DNA of 64,000 bases. Source: Pseudomonas bubulae. Its GTDB lineage: Bacteria > Pseudomonadota > Gammaproteobacteria > Pseudomonadales > Pseudomonadaceae. Below, one piece after another: positions 44,681-53,956 of this stretch. The position numbers were made by a program, and so were the translations under genes. Numbering within the stretch: position 1 is the stretch's first letter; each line of letters starts with the position of its first letter. Location: assembly GCF_037023725.1 (NCBI RefSeq), contig NZ_CP146077.1, forward strand, positions 2,889,001 to 2,953,000, read 5' to 3'. Below the pieces are notes generated by a model. That model worked only from the letters and a program-made list of their open reading frames with translations, searched no databases and was not told where the DNA came from.

Positions 44681-44703
44681 TGACATCGGTAAAGGATTGC
44701 AGG

Positions 44704-45681
44704 ATGGATACACGAGACTGTACCTGTGGCAGCGCCAACGTGCGTGATGCGGCGGCCACCTGGTTTACCCGCGTGCAAGCACAAACCCTGGGTGCGTGCG
44801 AGCAGGCCGAGTTTGAAGCCTGGCGTACGCAGCATGCCAGCCATGAGGCGGAGTATCAGTGGCTGGCCAGCCTGTGGTCAGCCGCCGATCTCTTGCCCCG
44901 GGCCCGCATGCGGGCGCTGTGTGAAGTGCCGGTGGCGAAGCCGACACGCCTTTCGTTACTGGCTTGCGGGCTGGCCGCAGGTATTGTGGCCGTGGCGGCG
45001 GGGGCGGGTGTATGGATGCAACTGCAGTCGTCGGCGGGTTATCACGCCGAATTTGCCACGGTGTTGGGAGAGCACCGCACCCTTGATTTGCCTGATGGCT
45101 CGAGCATTGAACTCAATGGTCGCAGCCGTGTGCGCGTCAGCTTTGCGCGTGAGCAGCGCAATGTTGAACTGGAGCAGGGCGAAGCCATGTTCAGTGTGGC
45201 CCATGATCCGGAGCGGCCATTTGTGGTGCAGGCCGGGGCCGGCAGGGTAACGGTGACCGGTACCCGTTTTGATGTGCTGCGCGAAGCCGAGCAGACGCGG
45301 GTTGCGGTGGAATCAGGGCATGTGCGGGTCCAGGGAGGCAATCCGGATGCACAGGTCAACCTGACTGCCGGATTGGGTACCGTGGTCGATGCCCGGGGCC
45401 ATGTAGCGGCCGCGCAGGCAGTTAATACCGGGGCGCTGACGGCCTGGCGCAAGGGGCAACTGGTATTTGAAGATGCCAGTCTGGGCGAGGTGGCCGCCGA
45501 GGTCTCGCGCTATCGCGACAAGCCGCTGCACGTCAGCACCCCAGCGCTGGCGCAAATGCGGCTTTCCAGCGTATTCAAAACCGATGACACCGATGCCCTG
45601 CTCGAGGCGTTGCCGCAGATCCTCCCGGTGGCTATCAAAACCCGCGCAGATGGCAGCCAGGAGATCATTGCCAGAAAATAA
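44704..45681 (+). CDS. fecR: FecR-type anti-sigma/sigma regulator
   Basis: 325 residues from ATG 44704 (AAAGGA at good spacing). Starts at GTG 44677 or ATG 44680, overlapping the fecI stop, are also possible. N-terminal cytosolic DUF4880-type helical part (A-A-A-T-W-F-T-R-V-Q-A-Q), one membrane helix (L-L-A-C-G-L-A-A-G-I-V-A-V-A-A-G-A-G), then the periplasmic FecR domain (L-P-D-G-S-S-I-E-L-N-G-R-S, V-T-G-T-R-F-D-V) and a C-terminal STN-like part. It passes the receptor's signal to FecI. Cysteine-rich start (C-T-C-G) is unusual. Confidence 0.9.
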   Translation: MDTRDCTCGSANVRDAAATWFTRVQAQTLGACEQAEFEAWRTQHASHEAEYQWLASLWSAADLLPRARMRALCEVPVAKPTRLSLLACGLAAGIVAVAAGAGVWMQLQSSAGYHAEFATVLGEHRTLDLPDGSSIELNGRSRVRVSFAREQRNVELEQGEAMFSVAHDPERPFVVQAGAGRVTVTGTRFDVLREAEQTRVAVESGHVRVQGGNPDAQVNLTAGLGTVVDARGHVAAAQAVNTGALTAWRKGQLVFEDASLGEVAAEVSRYRDKPLHVSTPALAQMRLSSVFKTDDTDALLEALPQILPVAIKTRADGSQEIIARK

Positions 45682-45789
45682 TTGCGCTGGGGATTCAGGT
45701 TTTTTTCGAGTTCTTCGTCTTCTTGATCAACTGCAACTGGTTTGTATTAACAGTTGCACTCAAGTGCGATCCATAGGGCAAGACTCGAC

Positions 45790-48258
45790 GTGAAAAACAA
45801 CAATCTTCGTGGGCGACTATCCTCGCTTGAAACACCCCTGAGCATTCCATCTTCTGTCGCCCGGACGCGCCTGCTACCGCTGGCTTTGGCCCTGGCGGTG
45901 AGCGCGGCAATGCCCTGTGCTTTTGCTGGCGAATCTGCGCCGGCTGTGATCCATATTCAATCTCAGCCCCTGGGCTCGGCCCTGAGCCAACTGGCGCAGC
46001 AAACGGCATTGCAAGTGTTTTTCAGCCCGCAGCTGGTGGCTGGCAAGCAGGCTCCGGCGGTGAATGGCAACCTGTCGCCAGAACAGGCGCTGGCCCGACT
46101 GCTGCAGGACAGTGGCTTGAGCTACGAGCTTGACGGTGATGCTGTAACCCTGCGTGCGGCGCCCACGGTCAGTGCTGCTGCGCCAGCGTCCGGGCCGCTG
46201 GAACTGGGGCCGGTGGATGTAAAGGTGGTCGGCAACTGGCTGAGCGATGCCAATGACGCGGTGGTGCAGAACCACCCGGGGGCGCGGACAGTGGTGCGTC
46301 GCGAAGCGATGGTCGAGCAGGGCACGATGAACGTCAGTGATGCCCTCAAGCGTATCCCGGGTGTTCAGGTGCAGGAGTCCAACGGCACGGGCGGCAGTGA
46401 TATCTCGCTGAACGTGGGGGTGCGGGGTTTGACGTCGCGTCTGTCACCGCGCTCCACCGTCCTGATTGACGGTATTCCGGCAGCGTTTGCACCCTACGGC
46501 CAGCCACAATTGTCGATGGCACCGATTTCATCGGGCAACCTGGACAGCATCGACGTGGTGCGGGGTGCCGGCTCGGTGCGCTACGGGCCGCAAAACGTGG
46601 GCGGGGTGATCAACTTTGTGACCCGGGCCATTCCCGAGACCTTCCAGGGCGAGGTCGGCACAACCCTGGAAACCTCCGAGCGTGGTGGCTGGAAACATAT
46701 TGAATCGGCATTTCTCGGCGGCACGGCGGACAACGGTATCGGTGCTGCATTGCTGTATTCCGGAGTCAAGGGTGATGGCTATCGCGCGCGCAACAACGAC
46801 AACGATATCGATGACGTCTTGCTCAAGACCCACTGGGCACCCACCGACCAGGATGATTTCACCCTCAATTTCCACTACTACGACGCCACCGCGGACATGC
46901 CCGGCGGCCTGACCCAAAAGCAGTTTGACGCTGACCCGTACCAGTCGCTGCGTGACTACGACAACTTTACCGGGCGACGCAAGGATGTGTCCTTCAAGTA
47001 CCTGCGTCAGATCGACGACCAGACCCAGTTTGAAGTCCTGACCTATTACACCGACAGCTTCCGTGGCAGCAACATTGCAGCCCGCAATCTGCAAACCCTG
47101 GCTTCGTATCCGCGCAGTTACCACACCTTCGGTATCGAGCCGCGGGTGTCCCATGTGTTCACCCTGGGGCCGGTCACGCAGGAAGTGGGGCTGGGTTATC
47201 GCTACCTCAAAGAGGCGATGCATGAAGAGGCCAGCCAGGTGTACCTGGTCAATAACGTGCCTGTGCCGGGGCCCGGGGCAGACGGTCATGTCTATCAGGA
47301 TCGCACAGGTGGCACCGAGGCCAACGCGTTCTATATCGATGACAAGATCGATGTGGGCAACTGGACGGTCACCCCGGGTATCCGCTTTGAGCGGATCAGC
47401 ACCAACTGGCACGACCGCCCGGTACTGGGCAATAACGGCAAACCAGTGCAGGAAAAAAACCGCAGCATCGACAGCAGCGAAGCACTGCCGGCCCTGAGCG
47501 TGATGTATCACCTGTCGGACGCGTGGAAACTGTTTGCCAACTACGAGACCTCGTTCGGCAGCCTGCAGTACTTCCAGCTGGGCCAGGGCGGTGTCGGCGA
47601 TGCGACCGCAGCGGGTTTGCGTCCTGAAAAGGCCAAGACCTATGAGCTGGGTACGCGTTACGACAATGGTGTGTGGGGCGGTGAAGTGACGCTGTTCTAC
47701 ATCGACTTTGCCGACGAGTTGCAATATGTGAGCAACGATGTGGGCTGGACCAACCTGGGCGCGACCAGGCACCAGGGTATCGAGACCTCGGTTCACTACG
47801 ATATGTCGGCACTGGATGCACGCCTTGACGGCCTGTCGGTCAATGCGGGCTTTACCTACACCAAGGCGACGTCCGAGGGTGACATTCCCAACTTCAAAGG
47901 GCGTGATCTGCCGCTATATTCGCGCCAGGTGGTCAACCTCGGGGCGCGTTACGTGGTCAACCGCTGGACCTACAACCTGGACATGTTTGCCCAGTCCCAG
48001 CAGCACGCGCCGGGCACTGGCGGGGTGTACATCACTGATCCGACCCCGGATGGCCAGTACGGCGATATTCCTGGGTATGCGACCTGGAGCACCCGAGTCG
48101 GTTACGACTTCGGCCCTGAAGCGTCAAACCTGAAAGTGGGAGCGGGGATCAAGAACCTGTTCAACCAGGAGTACTACACCCGCTCCAGCGACAACAACGC
48201 GGGGATTTACCTGGGCGAGCCGCGTACGTTCTTTGTGCAGGCGAGTGTGGGTTTTTAA
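45790..48258 (+). CDS. TonB-dependent signalling receptor, FecA type
   Basis: 822 residues from GTG 45790; a TTG at 45754 is the alternative, and neither has a strong site. Signal peptide to about A-F-A-G. The N-terminal STN domain (I-H-I-Q-S-Q-P-L-G-S-A-L-S-Q-L-A-Q-Q) is the part that talks to FecR. The plug includes V-S-D-A-L-K-R-I-P-G-V-Q-V-Q and V-R-G-A-G-S-V-R-Y-G-P-Q-N-V-G-G, and the 22-strand barrel ends in A-S-V-G-F. The plug's A-P-Y-G-Q recurs in the siderophore receptor at 61581. Substrate is an iron complex, possibly ferric citrate or a siderophore of a neighbour. Confidence 0.93.
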   Translation: MKNNNLRGRLSSLETPLSIPSSVARTRLLPLALALAVSAAMPCAFAGESAPAVIHIQSQPLGSALSQLAQQTALQVFFSPQLVAGKQAPAVNGNLSPEQALARLLQDSGLSYELDGDAVTLRAAPTVSAAAPASGPLELGPVDVKVVGNWLSDANDAVVQNHPGARTVVRREAMVEQGTMNVSDALKRIPGVQVQESNGTGGSDISLNVGVRGLTSRLSPRSTVLIDGIPAAFAPYGQPQLSMAPISSGNLDSIDVVRGAGSVRYGPQNVGGVINFVTRAIPETFQGEVGTTLETSERGGWKHIESAFLGGTADNGIGAALLYSGVKGDGYRARNNDNDIDDVLLKTHWAPTDQDDFTLNFHYYDATADMPGGLTQKQFDADPYQSLRDYDNFTGRRKDVSFKYLRQIDDQTQFEVLTYYTDSFRGSNIAARNLQTLASYPRSYHTFGIEPRVSHVFTLGPVTQEVGLGYRYLKEAMHEEASQVYLVNNVPVPGPGADGHVYQDRTGGTEANAFYIDDKIDVGNWTVTPGIRFERISTNWHDRPVLGNNGKPVQEKNRSIDSSEALPALSVMYHLSDAWKLFANYETSFGSLQYFQLGQGGVGDATAAGLRPEKAKTYELGTRYDNGVWGGEVTLFYIDFADELQYVSNDVGWTNLGATRHQGIETSVHYDMSALDARLDGLSVNAGFTYTKATSEGDIPNFKGRDLPLYSRQVVNLGARYVVNRWTYNLDMFAQSQQHAPGTGGVYITDPTPDGQYGDIPGYATWSTRVGYDFGPEASNLKVGAGIKNLFNQEYYTRSSDNNAGIYLGEPRTFFVQASVGF

Positions 48259-48266
48259 GCCAAAAT

Positions 48267-48367
48267 GCCCCTCACCCGGAGGGAGAGGGGACTAAAAGCA
48301 GAAGCAAATTTGTGCAACACCACCCATCGGCCCCCTCTACCGCCGGGAGAGGGCTGGGGTGAGGGGC
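48267..48367. repeat. Inverted repeat of the CCCTCACCC/GAGAGGG class
   Basis: GCCCCTCACCCGGAGGGAGA and the downstream copy ending GGCTGGGGTGAGGGGC form a long hairpin between the convergent receptor and MFS genes. This motif is widespread in proteobacteria and could act as a bidirectional terminator. Confidence 0.7.
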
Positions 48368-48372
48368 TCGCT

Positions 48373-49524
48373 CTAAACCCGCAAAATCCGCCCGCTGATG
48401 GCTACGGCTATGAGCATGGCGGTGATCAGCAAAAAGGCCGCGCCCAGGCTGCTGGCATGGGCAATAAAGCCGATGGCCGCAGGCCCTGCCAGAATCCCCG
48501 CATACCCCAGGGTGGTAATGGCTGGCACGGCGATATGTTCCGGCATTACGGTCTGTTTGCCCACGGCGGTGTACAGCACCGGCACGATATTCGAACACCC
48601 TGCGCCCACCAGCGCATAACCGAGCAATGCTGACTCCCAGTTCGGTGCCAGGGTTGCCAGGGCCATGCCCGCAGCTGCAAACAACCCACCCAGGACAATC
48701 ACCAGCCGCGCACCCAGGCGCTTGACGATGGTATCGCCCATCAGTCGGCCCGCGGTCATGGTCAAGGCAAACGCGGCATAACCCAGACCGGCATAGGCAT
48801 CGCCAATGCCTTTCTCGGAGGTCAGGAATACGGCGCTCCAGTCGAGCATTGCGCCTTCTGCCAGGAACACGGTAAAGCACAGTAAGCCGATAAAGAGCAC
48901 CACGCCGTGGGGCACGGCAAACGCCGGGCCGTTGCTTTCGCTGCCATAAGGCAGCAGGTGCGGAGCAGCCTTGAGCAGGGCTGCGAGGATCAATGCAATC
49001 ACCACCACAATCGCCCACAGCGGCGTCAGGCCCAGCGCCAGCAGGGCGCTGACCCCGGCCGCACCGGCAATTCCGCCGACACTGAACAGCCCATGAAAAC
49101 CCGACATCATGGTGCGCCCGCTGGCACGCTCGACGATCACGGCCTGCAAGTTGACGGTGGAGTCGACGGCGCCGAGCCCAGCGCCAAACAAGAACAGTGT
49201 GGCGATCAGTAGCGGTATGGCACTGACCGTTGCCAGCAGTGGCAGCGCGAGGCAGATCAACAGCGTGCCGCCCACCAGCACCCGGCGGCAGCCATAACGG
49301 CTGGCGAGGATGCCGGCAATGGGCATCGCCAGGATTGAGCCCGCGCCCAGGCACAGCAATAACAAGCCCAAAGTGGCCTCGTCCAGTCCCGCACGGGCTT
49401 TGGTGTAGGGCACCAGTGGCGCCCAGGCGGCGAGGCCAAAACCGGCGATGAAAAAGGCAATGCGGGTCGACATTTGTTCGAGGCGCCCCGGCACAAGGGG
49501 CATTTGGGTGGTGATGGCAGTCAT
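48373..49524 (-). CDS. MFS transporter of unknown substrate
   Basis: 383 residues from ATG 49524 (AAGGA 5 nt before). About 12 hydrophobic segments. F-F-I-A-G-F-G-L-A-A-W-A-P-L-V-P-Y and L-L-L-C-L-G-A-G-S-I-L-A-M-P, with R-Y-G-C-R-R-V after helix 2, resemble the YbjJ/FucP-like MFS branch. A mid-sequence G-S-x-x-N-x-Q pattern typical of sugar carriers is seen as D-S-T-V-N-L-Q-A. It is divergent from the RidA gene. Substrate unknown. Confidence 0.78.
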   Translation of the reverse strand: MTAITTQMPLVPGRLEQMSTRIAFFIAGFGLAAWAPLVPYTKARAGLDEATLGLLLLCLGAGSILAMPIAGILASRYGCRRVLVGGTLLICLALPLLATVSAIPLLIATLFLFGAGLGAVDSTVNLQAVIVERASGRTMMSGFHGLFSVGGIAGAAGVSALLALGLTPLWAIVVVIALILAALLKAAPHLLPYGSESNGPAFAVPHGVVLFIGLLCFTVFLAEGAMLDWSAVFLTSEKGIGDAYAGLGYAAFALTMTAGRLMGDTIVKRLGARLVIVLGGLFAAAGMALATLAPNWESALLGYALVGAGCSNIVPVLYTAVGKQTVMPEHIAVPAITTLGYAGILAGPAAIGFIAHASSLGAAFLLITAMLIAVAISGRILRV

Positions 49525-49670
49525 GGTCATCCTTGGAAAACGGCTTTGGTGCGCTGCGGCGTAACATCCTTGCATATTTGCGGCCTGTGTCGCGAGGGCG
49601 CTGGCGTACGGCTTGGCGAGAGTGGTTGAATAGCGCGCTTGCTTATCCCACTGCCACTGGTGCGTATTTT

Positions 49671-50093
49671 ATGGACAAGAATTCTGACTCCGCAGTGCTG
49701 TTGCTCAACCCCGTCGGGCTGTATGACCCTGCGCCCAACGGTTACTCCCATGTTGCCCGTGTGGCCGCGAATGTGCGGCTGGTGTACACCGCCGGCCAGG
49801 GCGGCGAGAACGCCGACAGTGAGCTGTCGACGGACTTCGCCGAGCAGGTGCGCCAGGCCTTTGCCAACCTGCAGATCGCCCTGGCAGCGGCCGATGCACA
49901 GATCAAGGACGTGGCCAAGATCACCGTATTGATCGTGGATCACAGCCTGGAGCGCTTGCAGATTTTGGGCGCCGAAGTGAAGCGGGTATGGGGGGAGCTG
50001 CCGGCCCCGGCCTGCACCTTGATCCCGGTGCCGCGCCTGGCGCTGGATGAGATGTTGTTTGAGGTCGAGGCGGTAGCGGCGGTAGCCGTCTGA
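49671..50093 (+). CDS. RidA-family protein (YjgF/UK114)
   Basis: 140 residues from ATG 49671. Contains Y-S-H-V-A-R-V, L-V-Y-T-A-G-Q-G-G and the K-I-T-V-L-I-V-D end of the first half, plus P-A-P-A-C-T-L-I-P-V-P-R-L-A, matching the RidA active-site arginine pattern. RidA enzymes hydrolyse reactive enamine/imine intermediates. This one may be a paralogue rather than the housekeeping RidA. A REPIN follows. Confidence 0.85.
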   Translation: MDKNSDSAVLLLNPVGLYDPAPNGYSHVARVAANVRLVYTAGQGGENADSELSTDFAEQVRQAFANLQIALAAADAQIKDVAKITVLIVDHSLERLQILGAEVKRVWGELPAPACTLIPVPRLALDEMLFEVEAVAAVAV

Positions 50094-50103
50094 GAGATTG
50101 CCC

Positions 50104-50190
50104 TGTGGGAGCGGGCTTGCTCGCGATAGAAACGGCGCGGTTTACCTGATACACCGCATCGATCCAATCGCGAGCAAGCCCGCTCCCACA
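50104..50190. repeat. REPIN between the RidA and uvrB genes
   Basis: Two near-perfect arms, TGTGGGAGCGGGCTTGCTCG and its inverse, around a 37-nt spacer. It lies between convergent genes. Confidence 0.85.
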
Positions 50191-50206
50191 GGGACAATGT
50201 GGGGCG

Positions 50207-52222
50207 TTAAACCTGCAATAACCGCTCGCGCAGTTTGCCGATTTCGTCGCGCATTTGCGCTGCCGCCTCGAATTCGAGATCGCGGGCCAGGGCGTACATT
50301 TTTTCTTCCAGTTGGCGAATGCGCTTGCTGATCTCGCTGGGCGAGCGCAGCTCGTTCTCGTACTTGGCGTTTTCTTCCGCGGCCTTGGCCATGCCTTTGC
50401 GCTTTTTGCTGCGCGAACCCGGCACCACCGCACCCTCCATGATATCCGCGACATCCTTGAACACGCCTTTGGGCGTAATGCCGTTGGCGAGGTTGAAAGC
50501 GATCTGTTTCTCGCGCCGGCGTTCGGTCTCGCCAATGGCGCGTTCCATCGAGCCGGTGATGCGATCAGCGTACAGAATCGCCCGGCCATTGAGGTTACGC
50601 GCCGCCCGGCCAATGGTCTGGATCAACGAGCGTTCGGAGCGCAGGAAGCCCTCCTTGTCGGCGTCCAGGATCGCCACCAGCGACACCTCGGGCATGTCCA
50701 GCCCTTCACGCAGCAGGTTGATCCCCACCAGCACGTCAAATACGCCCAGGCGCAGATCGCGGATGATTTCGACGCGCTCCACGGTGTCGATATCCGAGTG
50801 CAGATAGCGTACCCGCACGCCATGGTCGGCCAGGTAATCGGTGAGGTCTTCGGACATGCGTTTGGTCAGGGTGGTGACCAGCACACGCTCTTCCAGCGCC
50901 ACGCGCTTGGCAATCTCGGAGAGCAAATCGTCGACCTGGGTGAGGGCCGGACGCACTTCGATCTGCGGATCGACCAGGCCGGTGGGGCGCACCACCTGCT
51001 CGACCACGCGGCCCGAATGTTCGGCTTCGTAGTTGCCAGGGGTGGCGGAAACAAAAATGGTCTGCGGGCTGATGCGTTCCCATTCGTCAAAACGCATCGG
51101 CCGGTTGTCCAGTGCCGAGGGCAGGCGGAAGCCATATTCCACCAGGGTCTCTTTACGCGAACGGTCGCCTTTGTACATGGCGCCCACTTGCGGCACGCTG
51201 ACGTGAGACTCGTCGATCACCAGCAGCGCGTCGGCCGGCAGGTAGTCGAACAGGGTCGGTGGCGGGGCCCCGGACTCGCGGCCCGAAAGGTAGCGCGAGT
51301 AGTTTTCGATGCCGTTGCAGTAACCCAGCTCCATGATCATTTCCAGATCGAAGCGGGTGCGCTGTTCCAGGCGCTGGGCCTCGACCAGCTTGTTGTTGGC
51401 CCGCAGGTATTCGAGCCGCTCCTTGAGTTCTTCCTTGATCCCTTCCACGGCGTCGAGCAGGGTTTCGCGCGGTGTCACATAGTGGCTCTTGGGGTAGAAG
51501 GTAAAGCGCGGCATCTTGCGGATGACTTCGCCGGTCAGCGGGTCAAAGGCACTGATGCTTTCGACTTCATCATCGAACAGTTCGATGCGCACCGCCTCCA
51601 GATCCGATTCGGCAGGATAGATGTCGATCACATCGCCGCGCACGCGGAAGGTGGCGCGGGCAAAGTCCATATCGTTGCGGGTGTATTGCAGATCGGCCAG
51701 GCGGCGCAGCAACTCGCGCTGGTCGAGCTTATCGCCACGGTCGACGTGCAACACCATCTTCAGATAGGTCTCGGGGCTGCCCAGGCCATAAATGCACGAC
51801 ACCGTGGTAACGATGATCGCGTCCTTGCGCTCCAGCAGGGCCTTGGTTGCGGACAGGCGCATCTGCTCGATATGGTCGTTGATCGAGGCATCCTTCTCGA
51901 TAAAGGTATCGGAGGAGGGCACGTACGCTTCGGGCTGGTAGTAGTCATAGTACGAGACGAAGTACTCCACCGCGTTGTTCGGGAAGAATGACTTGAACTC
52001 GCCGTACAGCTGGGCAGCCAGGGTTTTATTGGGCGCCAGCACCAGGGTGGGGCGGTTCACATGGGCGATCACGTTGGCAATGCTGAACGTCTTGCCCGAA
52101 CCGGTTACCCCGAGCAGGGTCTGGTGCGACAGGCCGGCTTCGATGCCTTCAATCATCTGGCGAATGGCTTCGGGTTGATCGCCTGCGGGCTTGAAGCGGG
52201 TAACAAGCTGAAAATCGGGCAT
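50207..52222 (-). CDS. uvrB: Excinuclease ABC subunit B
   Basis: 671 residues, the family length. Helicase motifs: Walker [10 protein letters not shown], beta-hairpin region [14 protein letters not shown] motif II, S-A-T-P-G motif III, and Q-T-I-G-R-A-A-R-N motif VI. The C-terminal UVR coiled coil (about 630-665) binds UvrA/UvrC. It loads DNA lesions for nucleotide-excision repair. The ATG has a GAGG site. Divergent from the aminotransferase gene. Confidence 0.99.
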   Translation of the reverse strand: MPDFQLVTRFKPAGDQPEAIRQMIEGIEAGLSHQTLLGVTGSGKTFSIANVIAHVNRPTLVLAPNKTLAAQLYGEFKSFFPNNAVEYFVSYYDYYQPEAYVPSSDTFIEKDASINDHIEQMRLSATKALLERKDAIIVTTVSCIYGLGSPETYLKMVLHVDRGDKLDQRELLRRLADLQYTRNDMDFARATFRVRGDVIDIYPAESDLEAVRIELFDDEVESISAFDPLTGEVIRKMPRFTFYPKSHYVTPRETLLDAVEGIKEELKERLEYLRANNKLVEAQRLEQRTRFDLEMIMELGYCNGIENYSRYLSGRESGAPPPTLFDYLPADALLVIDESHVSVPQVGAMYKGDRSRKETLVEYGFRLPSALDNRPMRFDEWERISPQTIFVSATPGNYEAEHSGRVVEQVVRPTGLVDPQIEVRPALTQVDDLLSEIAKRVALEERVLVTTLTKRMSEDLTDYLADHGVRVRYLHSDIDTVERVEIIRDLRLGVFDVLVGINLLREGLDMPEVSLVAILDADKEGFLRSERSLIQTIGRAARNLNGRAILYADRITGSMERAIGETERRREKQIAFNLANGITPKGVFKDVADIMEGAVVPGSRSKKRKGMAKAAEENAKYENELRSPSEISKRIRQLEEKMYALARDLEFEAAAQMRDEIGKLRERLLQV

Positions 52223-52545
52223 GAAGGACCTCAGGGTTTGCTTCTATAAAAGCAGTAGCCTTTATAAGTGCATGCGACTCAGGCCGCAGGAAAAAACAGG
52301 ATACGGCTAAATATGGAGGTCATGTCCGACTGTTTCAAGGTACAGCTCTGATACGGGCATATCGGCAAAGATTGCAATTAGACCAGTGGCCTGAAAATAA
52401 ACTCAAATACTTGGGTAAAACCGGCAATAGGCTGTTGCCCGAATCCTGATCGGGCTTATACTTGCTCCCCGTTTGTGCACCGCTCTAGTGCAATCGGCTG
52501 GAGCGTTGTCACCCCCTCCATTCCCCATTCAGAGCCGCCGTAATA
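52223..52545. promoter_or_regulatory. Divergent promoter region between uvrB and the aminotransferase
   Basis: A sigma-70-like pair for the plus strand is visible: TTGCCC at 52435-52440, 16 nt, TATACT at 52457-52462. A short CCCGA...TCGGG hairpin lies between the boxes. No LexA box toward uvrB was recognised. The rest has no ORF. Confidence 0.45.
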
Positions 52546-53742
52546 ATGAGCCTGTTCTCCGCTGTCGAAATGGCACCACGCGATCCTATCCTGGGCCTCA
52601 ACGAAGCATTCAACGCCGATACCCGTACCAGCAAAGTGAACCTGGGGGTTGGTGTTTACTGCAACGAAGAGGGACGAATTCCGCTCTTGCGTGCCGTTGT
52701 CGAAGCCGAAACGATCCGGGTTGCCCAGCACGCGTCGCGCGGTTATTTGCCGATCGATGGTATTGCCGCCTACGACCAGGCCGTGCAAAAGCTGTTGTTC
52801 GGTGCCGAGTCGCCGTTGCTGGCAGCTGGCCGGGTGATCACCACTCAAGCCGTTGGCGGTACCGGCGCGCTGAAAATCGGTGCTGACTTCCTTAAGCAAC
52901 TGCAGCCAGGCGCAGTAGTCGCGATCAGCGATCCAAGCTGGGAAAACCACCGTGCACTGTTTGAAGCCGCCGGTTTTCCGGTGCAGAACTACCGTTATTA
53001 CGACGCCGCCAGCCATGACGTCAACCGTTCCGGCATGCTCGAAGATCTGAATGCCTTGCCCGCCGGCTCCATTGTTGTGCTGCACGCTTGCTGCCACAAC
53101 CCGACCGGTGTCGACCTGACCCCGGCCGACTGGCAGAACGTGCTGGACGTGGTCAAGGCCAAAGGCCTGATCCCGTTCCTGGACATGGCCTACCAGGGCT
53201 TTGGCGACGGCATCGACGAAGACGCAGCAGCAGTACGCCTGTTCGCCGGCTCGGGCCTGAGCTTCTTTGTTTCCAGCTCGTTCTCCAAGTCGTTTTCTCT
53301 GTATGGCGAGCGTGTCGGTGCACTGTCGATCATCACCGAATCGAAGGAAGAGAGCGCCCGTGTGCTGTCCCAGGTCAAGCGCGTGATCCGTACCAACTAC
53401 TCCAACCCGCCGACTCACGGTGCAACCATTGCTGCAGCCGTGCTTAACAGCCCTGAGCTGCGTGCGATGTGGGAAGGCGAGCTGGCAGAAATGCGTCTGC
53501 GCATTCGTGGCATGCGTCTGCAAATGGTTGAGCTGCTATCGAAAAAGGCTCCTGGGCATGACTTCAGCTTTGTTGCACGTCAGCGTGGCATGTTCTCGTA
53601 CTCCGGTCTGACCGTTGAACAAGTAACGCGTCTGCGTACCGAATTCGGTATTTATGCCCTTGATACCGGCCGAATCTGCGTAGCTTCTTTGAACCAGCGC
53701 AACATTGAGGCGGTAACCGACGCCATTGTTCAGGTCATCTGA
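52546..53742 (+). CDS. Aspartate/aromatic amino-acid aminotransferase
   Basis: 398 residues, PLP-dependent class I (fold-type I). N-terminal P-R-D-P-I-L-G-L-N-E-A-F, P-L-L-R-A-V-V-E-A-E, then C-H-N-P-T-G-V-D-L and the PLP lysine in S-S-S-F-S-K-S-F-S-L-Y-G-E-R-V-G. It transfers amino groups between aromatic or aspartate/glutamate substrates and 2-oxo acids. In Pseudomonas, the homologue next to uvrB is the usual TyrB/AspC-like enzyme. tRNA-Asn follows after 65 nt, separated by its own promoter. Confidence 0.93.
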   Translation: MSLFSAVEMAPRDPILGLNEAFNADTRTSKVNLGVGVYCNEEGRIPLLRAVVEAETIRVAQHASRGYLPIDGIAAYDQAVQKLLFGAESPLLAAGRVITTQAVGGTGALKIGADFLKQLQPGAVVAISDPSWENHRALFEAAGFPVQNYRYYDAASHDVNRSGMLEDLNALPAGSIVVLHACCHNPTGVDLTPADWQNVLDVVKAKGLIPFLDMAYQGFGDGIDEDAAAVRLFAGSGLSFFVSSSFSKSFSLYGERVGALSIITESKEESARVLSQVKRVIRTNYSNPPTHGATIAAAVLNSPELRAMWEGELAEMRLRIRGMRLQMVELLSKKAPGHDFSFVARQRGMFSYSGLTVEQVTRLRTEFGIYALDTGRICVASLNQRNIEAVTDAIVQVI

Positions 53743-53770
53743 ATAATGCAGGGAGAAGCCAGCAAAAGTG

Positions 53771-53798
53771 TTGACTTCTCTTTTTATATCAGTAAGAT
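53771..53798 (+). promoter_or_regulatory. Promoter of tRNA-Asn
   Basis: TTGACT at 53771-53776 and TAAGAT at 53793-53798 are separated by 16 nt, ending 9 nt before the tRNA. Confidence 0.7.
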
Positions 53799-53807
53799 AG
53801 ACGCCAT

Positions 53808-53883
53808 TCCGCGATAGCTCAGTTGGTAGAGCAAATGACTGTTAATCATTGGGTCCCTGGTTCGAGTCCAGGTCGTGGAGCCA
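53808..53883 (+). tRNA. tRNA-Asn (GUU)
   Basis: 76 nt with CCA encoded. The acceptor stem TCCGCGA pairs with TCGTGGA, the D-loop has AGTTGGTAGA, the anticodon loop CTGTTAA gives GTT (Asn), and the T-loop is GGTTCGAGTCC. tRNA genes are common integration sites, and accessory genes begin 70 nt downstream. Confidence 0.97.
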
Positions 53884-53888
53884 GATAG

Positions 53889-53920
53889 TAAAAAAGCCGC
53901 TAGCGATAGCGGCTTTTTTT
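53889..53920 (+). terminator. Terminator of tRNA-Asn
   Basis: GCCGCTA-gcga-TAGCGGC with flanking A- and T-runs. The next bases (TGCCTGAAATTTG) repeat the tail found after the candidate small RNA at about 1139. Confidence 0.85.
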
Positions 53921-53956
53921 TGCCTGAAATTTGGTAATGGACGGGTGGAGGGGTGT

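Noticed and set aside
50255..51991. Long open frame antisense to uvrB
   Set aside because: uvrB is certain by its helicase motifs; the antisense frame is a GC artefact.
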